NCBI GenBank assembly: GCA_954871525.1
Contig: OX940867.1
Location: 15,229,343 to 15,293,342 of the forward strand
Origin: Parietaria judaica
Taxonomy: Eukaryota > Streptophyta > Magnoliopsida > Rosales > Urticaceae
Reading direction: 5' to 3'
DNA length: 64,000 bases
The notes beneath the pieces are model-generated. The model saw only the letters and a list, made by a program, of their open reading frames with translations. It was not told the DNA's origin and did not search any database. The position numbers and the translations under genes were made by a program. Of the stretch, positions 11,537 through 22,939 are shown piece by piece; the stretch's first letter is position 1; each line of letters opens with the position of its first letter.

Positions 11537-14387
11537 TGTTGGATATATATTAAACTTTTTAATATAAATAATGAACATAAAAAGTTTATGGCGGAATTTC
11601 AAAATTTTCTTTTACATGAAATACACATTTTGTCATATTAATATTAACCATAGCGATAAAAACGATAAAGCATGCATGCAAAATAATTAGTACGTAAAAT
11701 AACCATGAATAAAAATACAACATTGTATAACTAATTATATGAAGAATGAACTTACAATTCCGGATTTATTCATGGATTAACGTCGTCGCTCTTCAATAGT
11801 CGTCCCTCCGTCTTCAATCAAACAATCACGATAGAATCGACGTTATGACTAACAGATTTTATGAGACTTAGAGTGTGGGCTCTATTATGAACAAGAGAGG
11901 AAGAAACTTGGAGCTTTTACCACTTGTTTTCCTCTCTTTAGAATCGCACAAATGAAGAACAAATTCTTTCTCTCTCTCTATAAAGTAGGCAACGAAATTG
12001 TGTCATTTTAAGTGAGGAAGAATGGTTCTATTTATAAGAGGAAGTGTGCATATAATTTCCAATCAATATTGAATTAATGCCCAATATTTCCTTGCCTATT
12101 TTGATGTAAAATGACAACCAATATGGTCAGCTTCCCTCCTAGTTTATGCGCATAATATTGGTTCATTAATGTAAAAGATTATTCAATTAATTCTACATGT
12201 TACTTTACATATAAAGAATATCATGAATTAAATTGAAATATTCTTTGATCCTTTTCCTTATAAAAACGCATGGACTAATCCAAGGGAGGAGAAAATGACA
12301 CATCATTAATTCTCATCAAGTTGGATTAACCAATAGGAATGAAGGAATTAATTTCCTCAACCATTGTTAAATTCGAACTTTATATAATCATCAATATAAT
12401 TAGGGTAAACTGCGGCTAATGTACCCAATGTTTGATCTTCTGCAGATTATGTACCCAATGTTTATTTTCGGCGGCTAATGTACCCAATGTTTGATCCGTT
12501 AGATTTTTTTGTGTTTTCCGTCACTTGACCGTTACAGAGTTATCCACCTCTATATGCACACTTTTCGTATTTTTGACATAACTCGCCATTTTTTGTCCAA
12601 ATTTTATGCATGACCTATGGTTGGAAAGATAAGAGATAGATCTACAACTTTGGTGTTTTAAGTTTTGTAAAATCAGTTTTAAAAATTACGAAATTTCAAA
12701 TAAAACTTAAAACTGGACATTAGTTTAATGCAAAATATTTGTTTCGAGCAAATTTTAATATACTTAATGACTTTTTATGATGAAACATAACAATAAAAAG
12801 TTGTAGATAAACTTTTTATCTTTTCAACGGGTGTTTATTTATAAATTTTGGATAAAAAATGAGTGAGTTATGCCAAAAATATAAAAGATGTGATGCGAAA
12901 TAATCTTTCATATTTTTGGCATAACTCACTCATTTTTTGTCCAAAATTTATAAATAAACACCTGTTGGAAAGATAAAAAGTATATCTACAAATTTTTAGT
13001 TTTATGTTTCATCATAAAAAGTCATTAAGTATATTAAAATTTGCTCAAAACAAATATTTTGCATTAAATTAATGTCCAGTTTTACGTGTTATTTGAAATT
13101 TCGTAATTTCTAAAACTGATTTTACAAAACTTAAAACACTAAAGTTGTATATCTATCTCTTATCTTTCCAACCATAGGTCGTGCATAAATTTTGGACAAA
13201 AAATGAGTGAGTTATGTTAAAAATTCGAAAAGTGTGCATATAGAGGAGGATAACTCTCTAACGGTTAAGTGACAGAAAACACGAAAATATCTAACAGATC
13301 AAACATTGGGTACATTAGCCGCCGAAAATAAACATTGAGTACATAATCCGCAGAAGATCAAACATTGGGTACATTAGCCGCAGTTTACCCATATAATTAT
13401 ATAACTTGCTACATTTAATAAAGGTGATTAAAATCAAATAACCATTTATTTATTTAATCATGAGAAAATATTTCTCTTAGCATAAATCGCAATATATACT
13501 TAAGAGAAAATTATCAAACCAACTTAACACTTAATTTGTTCATCAGTCTCGTCCGAAAGTCTAACATGGAGACCTCATGGACCCACATGAACGAAGCATT
13601 AGAATAAAGCCCAGACACAAAAGTTCACAAACTTTTTTTCGAACATTTAATTCTTAATATTAGTCGACTCCACTAAAGGACCAATATTGAAAATCGTTTG
13701 TTCGCTCACACTTCAAAGAACAAAGCATGATCTGATACTAATGCCGCAACATTTTTACAACACAAATGCCATATCTGTGAATCACATAGTTCAACGAGAC
13801 AATATTATGACACCAACTGTCGGGCTTTATTCCATGTCTTTGGGTTCCCCATTGACTAGTCAAATGTTATAAAGTGTCGCAAGAAGTTATATACTCACTT
13901 CAGGATTTAGGTAATTACGAAAATACCCCTCGTTTGTGATTTTGAAGTTTCGAGTAATGAAATGGTTTTATCTCAAACTTCAAAGTGTCACAGGCCTAGT
14001 TCGGTGTCTTCATTAAGACATCAAGAATAAACTCTAGAGTCACAACTCTCAATATCACAAGATCCGATAGCAGTAGTTTATTCAAACAATCATTAATCGG
14101 ATACGATTTCCCATTCGATCCTAAGATTGTGAACTGTTCATTTAAAACTAATCAAGAAGAGGTATCTTGTTAAGTCCGTACTTAACTCTTCTTTCGTTGA
14201 TGATAGTTTCAGGGCGTAGACATACGTGCATAAACACAAACTTAAATACATAAGAATGAATATTTAATCTTTATTTAATTCTTAGAAAAAGAACATAATC
14301 GTATTATTACATCGAGTACTTTTTCCATAAACTACTTTATTTGCTAAAAGGTCCTTCATGTCTCTTTTGTGGACATAAATCCCAACA
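11537..14387 (-). repeat. Copia 3' LTR (left), interrupted by a foldback MULE
   Basis: Starts TGTTGGATATATATT and ends ATCCCAACA, with flank ATTAA on the left. It is homologous to 35165-37277 along its length except for the inserted element at 12403-13390 and a missing piece of about 255 bases that the right LTR has at about 36333-36588. On the minus strand it contains the tRNA-free U3-R-U5 expected of an LTR; I did not define the R boundaries. Confidence 0.85.
12403..13390. mobile_element. Foldback MULE (long inverted repeat, 9-bp TSD) in the copia LTR
   Basis: Ends GGGTAAACTGCGG and CCGCAGTTTACCC are exact inverse. The two halves, about 12403-12890 and 12905-13390, are near-complete inverted copies of each other, so a single strand could fold into a hairpin of almost 490 bp. 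It is flanked by a perfect 9-bp duplication ATATAATTA (12394-12402 and 13391-13399). The other copia LTR near 36030 shows the empty site with one copy. Near each end CTAATGTACCCAATGTTTGATC recurs as short sub-repeats. Non-coding; a Mutator-type foldback by target-site length (inference). Confidence 0.9.
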
Positions 14388-14401
14388 AACTTCCACTTGA
14401 C

Positions 14402-14996
14402 TCAAATGAGATGTGAATGATCCTTCACTCCTAAGCCCTCCATGTGTTTGTCCAAAAATTTACTAGTTAAAGTCTTCGTAAACGGATCTGCGAGGATGTC
14501 CAACATTGAGATCTTCTTTACGTCTGCATCTCATCTTTTGACAATATCTTGAATTAGGTGATATTTCCTTTCTATGTGTTTTTACCGACTGTGGCTTCTT
14601 GGTTCCCTACAGTTAGCAACGGCCCCACTGTTATCACAATAAAGTGTAATGGGTCTGCTGACACTTGGAACGACTTCCAAGTACTTTAGGAATTTACAAA
14701 GCCATACAGCCTCCTTTGCTGCTTCACAAGCTGCCACATACTCGGCTTCCGTGGTCTAGTCAGCAATGCATGATTGCTTGATACTTCTCCAGACCACGGA
14801 TCCATTATTCAGGATTAACACAGATCCTGAAGTAGATTTCCTAGAATCCTTATCCGTCGGAAAGTCGAAATCGGTATACCCCGTCATAGTCAGGTCATCA
14901 CCTGAAAATGCAAGCATATAATTTCATGTTCTCCGAAGATACTTAAGAATATGCTTCACAGCAACCCAGTGCTTGGGTCCAGGATTAGACTAGAAT
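14402..14996 (-). pseudogene. Copia polyprotein, RNase H end
   Basis: Minus-strand translation gives NPGPKHWVAVKHILKYLRRT, then GYTDFDF, KSTSGSV, TTEAEYVAACEAAKEAVWL, LYCDNSGAVAN and KHIERKYHLI, then LADPFTKTL, the C-terminal RNase H block of Ty1/copia pol. It terminates at TGA 14404-14402, just before the polypurine tract. In-frame stops (for example after YLRRT and in SHSR) show decay. It continues the reading of 26726-27110, from which it is separated by the Tat element. Confidence 0.85.
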
Positions 14997-15987
14997 AGAT
15001 GAAGTGTTTTCACACACCAACAGTCACGTGAATTGTGAATGGGATTTCGATTTGATATTGCTGAATTTTTGTGGATTCTGACCACCGCGTCGTCAATACT
15101 TTAAACGGTGACAAATAGAAATAAAGTAAAAGAATAAAGAATAGTAGAATACCGAGTTTTTTTAGAGAGGTTCGTCCCAATGAGGTAGTTGACTACGTCC
15201 TCTGTATGTTTATTGCTTTGAACAGATGATCAACTGAAACCACAAGCCAATTTCAGGTAGATCGAAAGTAAAAGATAAAAACACTCTGAAAATACAAATC
15301 TCACAGACTCTTTTCTCTCAGGATGAATGCTTGCGTGCGTATGATGGGGCTGTCTTCTTGCTTTTATACGCTTCTGGTTTCTGCCCGTTGGTGGTGGCTT
15401 CGAGTTTGGAGCTTGGCTTGCTATCGAGCTGACACGTGGGCCACGTTCTGAGAGATTTGCGTAGTGGTGGACTTTGACTTGTCGTCGTGGGATTTGAATT
15501 TGGATCGTGGCGATCTTCCTGGTCGGGCTTCGAAAGTTTCAATTGAGGTGGTTGACTTGGTCTGCTCGTGCTTGGATGTTTCGTATGCTTCTGCTCGGAT
15601 CCCTTTGGGATAATCTCTGCCCGGGACGAGCTTTGGGTTCTTCAGGTCGTTTGGTTTGAAGGACACTTGGATTTCGACCAAGTGTTGGTTTGTCTTGAGC
15701 TGAGGTAGGATCTTTGAGCTTTGCTCGGGACTTTTCCCTTGGAAAGCTCTGTTCGGACCCCTTTCGGGCATTCTCAGCTCGTGGTGGGTTTCTTGCCTCG
15801 TGGGCTTTTGGTTCTGTTCGGGCTTGCACACAATTAAATGGCCAAGCTCCTGGGCTTTGTTTCTCACAACCCCATTTGCATAAATATTCAATTTTATTTA
15901 TGACTAAGGCTTTAATTAATAAATTGAACCGTGAATTTAATTAATGACCTTATAATTCCGATTAAGGAACGAATTTGCACATCAACA
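14997..15987 (-). repeat. Tat element 3' LTR (left)
   Basis: Pairs with 25744-26720. Shared landmarks include GTCACGTGAATTGTGAATGGGATTTC near the left end and GAACGAATTTGCACAT at the right. A handful of substitutions and two short indels (for example around 15650) separate the two LTRs. The minus-strand open frames inside it are LTR shadows, present in both copies. Confidence 0.9.
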
Positions 15988-16419
15988 GATAGCCCCCTAC
16001 TATAAAAAATACGAAGTAATATTTATAGTATATATTTGACAAAATCATGTAAAAATTCGTGATGAAAATTAATTAAATTTGCGAGATCAGGAACCTTTGT
16101 GACTTTTGCTGCAAAACTAAATTAATTTAGGGACATCAGAACTGTTTTCATGATAATACCATATTCTTCAGGGGTTGAGTTGAAATTTCTTTTGAAATCG
16201 AAATGATTTCGAACTTTTTGGAGGGAGCAGTTACGACACGTGTCGCTCTGCTCGTGATTCGAAGAAGAGGATAACCTCTTCGACTTCTGCTGATTTGGTC
16301 AGCTCATCTTCGTGCTGACGTGTCACGATCAGGGACTTAGTCTCAGCCGTTGGATGGGCTCTGGCGCGGAAATCGAGGGAACCCTAGCCTTACGATTCGG
16401 GTTGATTCTCGATTATAAA

Positions 16420-16834
16420 TGCACTCGAGTGCTGTCAGCGAAGAGTCCAATCAGTTTTTTCTTTGCTCTGCTCAGGGTGTCTCTTTGCATTTAGGTAACT
16501 GCTCTCCTTCTTCTCTATTTAAGCCTCGCTATCTCTGTTTTCTTCATTTTCGCACTCGAGAAAGAGAACACAGAGCTTTTCTTCGCCATTGAATTCTGCA
16601 ACTTCTTCCAGCAATATTGTTCTAGGGTTTCCAGGTTTTTCTTCTTTTTCTTCACTTCCTTTCTCTTGTTTTAGGGTTTTTTCCAGGTTTTCTCGCTTTA
16701 TTTCTTTCAGGTTGCTATTTATTTTGAATAGGTTAGATTTTAGGTTTCTGAATTCGTGTTTGGAGACCTGGGTTTGGCTTTTTCTGGGTTTTCTGGGTAT
16801 TTTTGCGTAGGTTCTCTTTTAAGATTTACAAAAA
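16420..16834 (+). promoter_or_regulatory. Putative promoter/leader of the Tat antisense gene
   Basis: Upstream of the antisense ATG at 16835 is GATTATAAATGCACTCG (about 16410-16426), a plausible TATA motif, followed by TTCTCTATTTAAGCC (about 16512) and a pyrimidine-rich leader of TTTCTTC and CTTTTTC runs with no long frame. Composition and spacing fit a plant promoter plus 5' leader; this is inference from position. Confidence 0.3.
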
Positions 16835-19660
16835 ATGGCTGAGGGCAGCAAGAAGGGTAAGGCTAAGGGCCCGCTCCTGGTTTCGGAGTTTCTCCAGACC
16901 GAATCGTCGAGGTCTCGGCTGAGGGAAGAGGATATCCCTCAGCTCAGGTTGGAATATGATATTCTGGAGTCTGTCCCTCTTCGGGTTCCAGATTCTGATG
17001 AGTTCGCGGACTCGATCAAAGATGATTGGGTTTGCATTTATGAGAGGTATTTTCAAGATTGCGGGTTGAGATTCCCAATTCCTAGACCTATCCTGAGGTA
17101 CATTAACCAAATGGATATCACTCTGGCTCAGTTGAGCCCGAATTCTTATAGGGTCCTGCTCGCCTACTTGGTCAGGTGTCGGGAGGAGGGTTTCGAACTC
17201 TCTTTGTTCCATATGTTAGAGGTGTTCACCATAAAAAAGAATTCTAGAGCAGAGGGTAGGTTTTATATTTCGGTTAAGGGTCACAAGGGTGAATTCATTA
17301 GAGGGATTCCAAACAAGGATGACGGGTGGCAGGATAGGTATTTCTTTTTCAAGCCTTGCCCGGGGTCTTTTGGTACTTGGGATTCCTATGTGAATAAATG
17401 GGCTCATAAAATCGGTAATTTCTTCTATCTTTTACTCGGATTTTTCTTTTGCTCGCTTTTTCTTTTTTCTGATGTTTGTTCATTGCATTTTTCAGATCGG
17501 GAAGGGAAAAAGGTGAGGTCGAGGCCTCTTGGGGAATAGTGGATAGCTAAGAACGAGGTTTTGTTCGTGGGAGGAGGTATCGAGTGGAAGGATCTCACCG
17601 AGGAAAGATTCGTTGCCTCTGGGATTTGGTATCATGGGCCCAGTCGCACGTTTGTCGAGTACGACCACGGCCTGAGTAGTTCAGAGGAAGAGGATAAATT
17701 TTCTAAATTGGGCCTTGTTTATGATTTTGAACATTTACTAACAGATTCTGCTCGACAGATATGACTGCCGAGCTCAATTATCGAGAGCTGAGGGCTCAGC
17801 GTGCAGCCGCCAAGACTGTCGCAACATGGAAAGGGTAGGAGAAGGTCACTCAAGTGGCCGAGAAGGTTTCTGATCGGACCAAGGTGGTCCAGGAAAAAGG
17901 GGAAAGGGAAGGAGACCCAGGTAGCTGAGAAATTTCATGGTTAGGCCGAAGCGGCAAAGGGAGCGAAAAAGACCTCTGAAAGGGTCAAGGAGGTTCCCAA
18001 GGAGGGGGAGACCCGGAGGTCGGTCCCCACTCTGCCCGTTGAAGGGCGTAAGGCTATTCCCAGCTCTGAGATCGCGCCGGAGCAAGTCCCATAGAGGACT
18101 GCTCTTTCGGCCGCCGAGCAAGAGGCTGCCCGTGCTGTCGCCGAGCGGGAGTTCGTCAAGATCTCCAATGAAGAGCCGACTCCATCGCCGACCGAGACTC
18201 CTGGGCCGTTGATTTCTTCCGGGCTTGCGCCAGTCGAGATCGCAAGCCCACAGGGCCAGGGTAAGCGGGTTCGCTCTGCCGAGGAGGAGGCAGCTCGCAA
18301 GAAGCCGAAGGGGGATAAGCTTCCTCAGGAGAGTGGGGGTGAGCCCGCGCAGAAGACGACCAATTCTTCCTCTGAAGTGCCCCGACCTGGCAGCTCCAAG
18401 CCTTCGATCATAGGCCAGGGTTCTGGGAAGCAAGGAGTCGTCCACAAGAAGACGGCTGGCCGAGACGGGATTGTGGTAAGGAATATCTCCGATCAGCGCA
18501 CGGAGAACCCTGCTCGTGGGGTTGAGCCTGTGCGGGCGGGGAGCTCGAATCCTCAGCCCGAGATCAAGAGGATCGCTAAGGTCGTCTGGTATGGCGAGAA
18601 GGGTCTTCATGAGGCTCCCAAAGTAGCTGGGAACCTGATGAAGCAACTGACGAGCGGGGGAATTTCCCCCGTGAGGGACGCTAAATTAACCCACCCCGGG
18701 CATACAACGCCTTTGCTTCTATGCATGCCAAGGCAAACGAAGTGCCTTCATTACGCTCCTCCTTTTTGCTACGCGCGTTTTTTTTATGAAAATTTTCTAA
18801 GTAACTTTCATTTTTTGCTGGCAGCTCGGAGCGTATGCTAACGACCATGTCCTCAAATATGAGGCCTCGGTCAAAGAGCTCAAGGAGAGGTTGTTTGTTG
18901 CCGAGGGGGAGGGGGTCAAGGCCGAACTGGCCGAGAAGAAGGAGGAGTTAGCCTGGGTGAATGCCAAGCTTGAGGAGAGCTCCGGACAGTTGGCGCTGGG
19001 AACAAGGAGATCCTTGAACTGAAGCATCTAGTCGGAGTGAGAGACTAAAATATTAAGGCCCTGGAGATCACCGAGGTGGACCTTCGGGAGAAACTCGTCA
19101 ACGCATGTGCCTTAGTCTCGGAGGCTCAGGCGAGTGAGTAAACGGCACTTGGATTGCTTACTACCTCTGATGCTACGTTGGGCAGGGCTAGGAACAACCT
19201 AAGGGAGCTCCGTGAGGAGCTGATCGCGCTAAAGGTGGAGCACACCTGCGATCTTGAGAGGTTGGCCAAGGCTCGGGCGGAGGCGTCTGCCAAAAATGAG
19301 GCAGCCAAGGCTGTTCGGCACAAGTATCGCAAACGCGTGCAGCAAAAGGACGCGGTGATTGCTCACCACGAGAAGGTTGCTCACGATACCAAGATCATTC
19401 ATCAGGTTCAAGGTAACGTGGCTATCATCGGTAAGATACTTGAGGTTAAGCTCACCGATTTTTTGGGCGAGCTGGAAATCCTCACGGAGGATAAGTCTAC
19501 GTATGAAAACCTCCTAGCCGGGCAGCCGGCTCCCGTGGTGGACTCTCCAGCTCTCTCTCCCGAGCTCGACTTGACAGAGGGTGTTAGTGTTGCAAATGCC
19601 GAGCCGAGCCGAAACGCAGCGATCCTCCCGGAGATTTTTTTTAAACATTATTGTATATAA
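16835..19660 (+). pseudogene. Antisense gene of the Tat element: putative gypsy-type transposon (Transposase_28-like) plus coiled-coil protein, decayed
   Basis: It lies on the opposite strand to gag-pol, between integrase and the 3' LTR. Exon 1 (16835-17414) starts MAEGSKKGKAKG and encodes a globular domain with RFPIPRPILRYIN and LSPNSYRVL...FELSLFHMLEVFTIKK, typical of the plant putative gypsy-type transposon domain. A GT-AG intron follows (17415-17495). The same frame then meets a TAG at 17538 but continues recognisably as LFVGGGIEWKDLTEERFVASG to about 17760. Later segments (17762-17840, 18209-18700, 18823-19020, 19150-19660) are charged, Ala/Glu/Lys-rich and coiled-coil-like, with stops between. 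Antisense ORFs in this position are known from Tat elements such as Grande; function is not established. Confidence 0.7.
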
Positions 19661-20707
19661 TAAATTGTTATCTTTTTTGCAGAGTTTTTGATCGGTGTAT
19701 TCGACCAGGAGATTTTATCAATTTTCAGGTCGAATATCCCGATCTCACCATATATTTTAGGAAAAATCTGATATGACCTAGATTACTCGAGTTTAAGAGT
19801 AATGAGTAATGCAAAATACTTAGTAAGGTTTTTAGTACCTTGAAAAGTACATGCTTGGTTTCCTGGTACTGTTCTTCGAGCAGCTCCGTAGTGAATTATG
19901 TGACCGATCAAGGCGTGAAGGCCTCTGGGGGCAGAGTTTGAGAGGGTATGGTACCCGGGCAAGTGTGTAACTTGCAATGTAAGGGTGTGGTACCCGGGAC
20001 AGTATGTTACTTGCAAAGAATGGGTATGGTACCCGGGCAAGTATGTTACTTGCAAAGAAGGGGTATGGTACCCGCGCAAGTATGTTACTTGCTAAGAAGG
20101 GGTATGGTACCCGGGCAAGTATGTGACTCACAATGAAAGGGTCTGGTACCCGGGCAAGTATGTTACTTGCAAATAAGGGGTATGGTACCCGGGCAAGTAT
20201 GTGACTCGCAATGAAAGGGTGTGGTACGCGGGCAAGTATGTTACTTGCAAAGAAAGGGTCTGGTACCCATATAGATGCCAGGACTTGTTGTTCTGGACTT
20301 AAACGAATTCTATTATTTATCGATGGTTGTTGATAATATTTTGAATGTGCATGAAAACGATTATGCAATGATTATGTTGCTCGTGTAGATTTTGCTATGA
20401 TTTACTTAACAATATATGAATATTCTTAATAAAAATGAAATGAATCTTCTTGATAAAAATGAAATGAATTTCTTTTGAAAATGAAATCACTTACTTGTAT
20501 CCGGATATTACTCAGGTAGGTTTTTAGGAGATTGTTGAAGTCGAGATTCTTCCTCTGATTAGACATCCTTACTTTGGGAGGTAGGGGAGTGTGGAGTTGT
20601 TGGGTTTATTGGGGCTGCGCTCGACCGTTTCTGGCCAAACTGCCTCACACCCCATTCTCTGGGGATCAAGCCATTACGTAGTTCATGGGAAGTCAATTTC
20701 TGATCTT
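19661..20707. other. Tat element non-coding spacer between antisense gene and integrase
   Basis: Apart from the 39-bp array this stretch holds AT-rich sequence with a duplicated AATGAATCTTCTTGATAAAAATGA block (about 20434-20470) and no supported gene. Confidence 0.5.
19930..20280. repeat. 39-bp tandem repeat (9 units) in the Tat element 3' region
   Basis: A GGTACCCGGGCAAGTATGT core recurs with GTAC at 19951, 19990, 20029, 20068, 20107, 20146, 20185, 20224 and 20263, exactly 39 bases apart every time. Units differ by substitutions only. Because 39 is divisible by three, frames stay open across the array on both strands, producing repetitive peptides that are not genes. Tandem repeats between pol and the 3' LTR are known for Tat/Ogre elements and are a source of satellites. 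Confidence 0.95.
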
Positions 20708-21850
20708 TTATGCGCAGTACTTTCTGAGATGTGTAGCATTCCAGCTCCGAAGGACTCTCAATCTGTCCGGGGTCGCTAGTTTGTATACACCGGGCTTTAC
20801 TACTTCGGTAACGATATAGGGTCCTTCCCAGTTAGCCCTTAATTTACCGGCATTGGGCTCGGCCGTGTTCTGGAAGACCCTTCTGAGGACCAATTCCCCA
20901 GAGGTGAATATGCGATGCTTAACTTTAGAATTTTAATACCTACCTACCGATGTTTGGTAGTTAGTAATTCGAATTAAGGCTTGTTTACGTCGTTCATCTG
21001 CGTGGTCGAGTTGGTCTAATCTCATTTCGTCGTTAATTTTTGCGTTGTCGGGAGCGTACTCCCTCCTGAGACTGGGGGCCTCGATCTCGGCTAGTATGAC
21101 CGCTTCGGTGCCATATACCATTGAGAAAGGAGTTTCTCCCGTTGCTCTCCACGGGGTGGTCCTGTATGACCATAGAACGCCGATGAGCTCATCAGCCCAT
21201 CGGCCTTTTTTGGTGTCAAGTATTTTCTTGATACCATCCACTATGGTCCGGTTAGAGACTTTCGCCTGACCGTTTCCTTGTGGATATCTTGGGGTGGATG
21301 TGTTTAGGGAAATCTTCCAGTTATAGCAGAAATTCTAGAACCTGTTTGACACGAATTGGGGTCCGTTGTCGGCAATGATTTCCTTGGGCAATCCGAAACG
21401 ACTTATGATGTTTTTCCACACATAGTGCTCCACATCTGAATCTTTGATGTTGGCCTAGGATTCGGCTTCCACCCATTTCAAAAAATAGTCTGTCATGACC
21501 AGTAGGAATCTTTTCCCGGCTGGTGCCAAGGGAAAAGGTCCTACTATATCTATGGACCATTTCATGAATGGGTAGGGTACCGAGACTGATGACAACTTCT
21601 CTGCCGGACAATGTATGGCCGACGAATGACGCTGACATTTGTCGCATCGTCTAGCGTGAGTCTCCGCGTCGGCTAACATGGTTGGCCAAAAGAAACCCTG
21701 CCGCTTCGGTTTGTTAGAAAGCGATCTCCCGCCGGAATGGTTTCCGCATTCTCTGTCGTGGATCTCTTGTAGTACGACTTTAGCTTCGGCCTTTCCTACG
21801 CATCTTAGGTAGGGTCCGGAATAACTTCGTTTGTACAATTTTCCGTTTAT
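20708..21850 (-). pseudogene. Tat integrase
   Basis: Minus-strand reading gives the zinc-binding region with HDRECGNHSGGRSL and CDKCQRHS, the catalytic core with WSIDIVGPFPLAPAGKRFLLVMTDYF (first Asp), ADNGPQF (second Asp), PQGNGQ (near the Glu), then WSYRTTPWRATGETPFSMVYGTEAV and a C-terminal LVLRRVF...KLRANWEGPYIV block. Stops occur after WVEAES, in SNRF*N and after VGRY, so the frame is broken into four pieces. It ends at TAA 20710-20708. Confidence 0.9.
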
Positions 21851-21997
21851 CAGGCAGAACCTAGCACTTTGAATGCGGAGTTTCCGGGCCTTCTGCTTAT
21901 CCTGGGGTTTTTCTCCCGTCAGGATATAATTCAGGATGGGAGTTCTCTAATCTTCCATGCCTGTTCGGATATTGTGGACTTGTAGACTTACACTAGG

Positions 21998-22939
21998 TTA
22001 GTCTATTACTTCCACAGGAATTATCCTCTTTGCCTCGGGGTCCGAAGTGGATGCTAGTCCGGCCAGAGCATCAGCCGAAGAATTTTCACTTCGCGGTATA
22101 TGAACCACCTCGACTTCGTCGAATTGAGAGATTAGGTCCTTGACCACCGCGAGGTATTTTTCCATGCGATCGTCCCTGGTGGTATACTCGCCACTGATTT
22201 GGCTGGTGAAAATTTTAGAGTCCAAATGGGCTCTAACTGCCTTGGCCAGTTTTAACCCTACTATCAGTGCCTCGTATTCCGTCTCGTTATTTGTGGCATG
22301 GATTCTTAGCCTAAAAGATTGTTCCAAAGCCTCTCCGGTTGGGGAAATCAAGCGTATCCATATTCCAGATCCGCCCTTATTCGATGCCCCATCGACTTTG
22401 AGACGCCATCCTTCGTTCCCTTTCTCCCCCGTTGGGTCATCCATTGGGAGTTCGATCAGGAAGTCAGCTAGCACCTGGGATTTAGCGCATGTTCGAATTT
22501 TATATTCGATGTCGAACTCGCTTAGCTCAACAACCCACTTAGTCACCCGTCCTGACTGATTCGGGCTATGGAGGATTACCCATAAGGGTTGAGTCGTCAT
22601 TACCAAGATGGTATGAGACAAGAAGTACGGCCTGAGTTTCCGCGCTGAGGTTATCATAGCCAAAGCTAGTTTTTCCATGGCGGGATACCTTGTTTCTGCG
22701 TCCTCCAGCGATTTGCTGACGTAGAAAATTGGTCTTTGTTCGCCTCTATCTTCTCGAATGATCACGCCGCTGACGGCCAAGAGGGATACTGCTAGGTATA
22801 GCAATAAGGGTTCTCCCGTAATCGGACGGGACAGTACCGGTGGCGTTGATAGGTACCTTTTGATGTATTGGAACTCTTTTTCGCATTCTTCGGTCCATTC
22901 GAATTTTTTGTTGCCCCTCAGGATCTTGTAGAAAGGCAA
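21998..22939 (-). pseudogene. Tat RT connection, RNase H and second (archaeal-type) RNase H
   Basis: An open 313-codon frame starts PFYKILRGNKKFEWTEECEKEF, the end of RT and the linker. It continues through the gypsy RNase H (GVIIREDRGEQRPIFYVSKSL, ETRYPAMEKLALAM, RPYFLSH) and then a second RNase H with LKVDGASNKGGSG, NNETEYEALIVGL and HIPRSENSSADALAGLA. Two RNase H domains in tandem are characteristic of the Tat lineage. The RT catalytic core is missing immediately upstream: the preceding frame jumps from the HDCFAF region straight to this linker. Confidence 0.9.

Noticed and set aside
15421..15891. 156-codon minus-strand frame, with a partial twin at 26181-26504
   Set aside because: Lies in the Tat LTR and occurs in both LTRs; no protein features.
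17846..18646. 266-codon minus-strand open frame rich in Arg and Leu
   Set aside because: Shadow of the GC-rich antisense Tat gene on the plus strand; no family features, low-complexity composition.
19832..20368. 178-codon minus-strand frame with repeated ARVPYPFFASNIL-like peptide
   Set aside because: Produced by the 39-bp tandem repeat, whose unit length is a multiple of three; not a gene.
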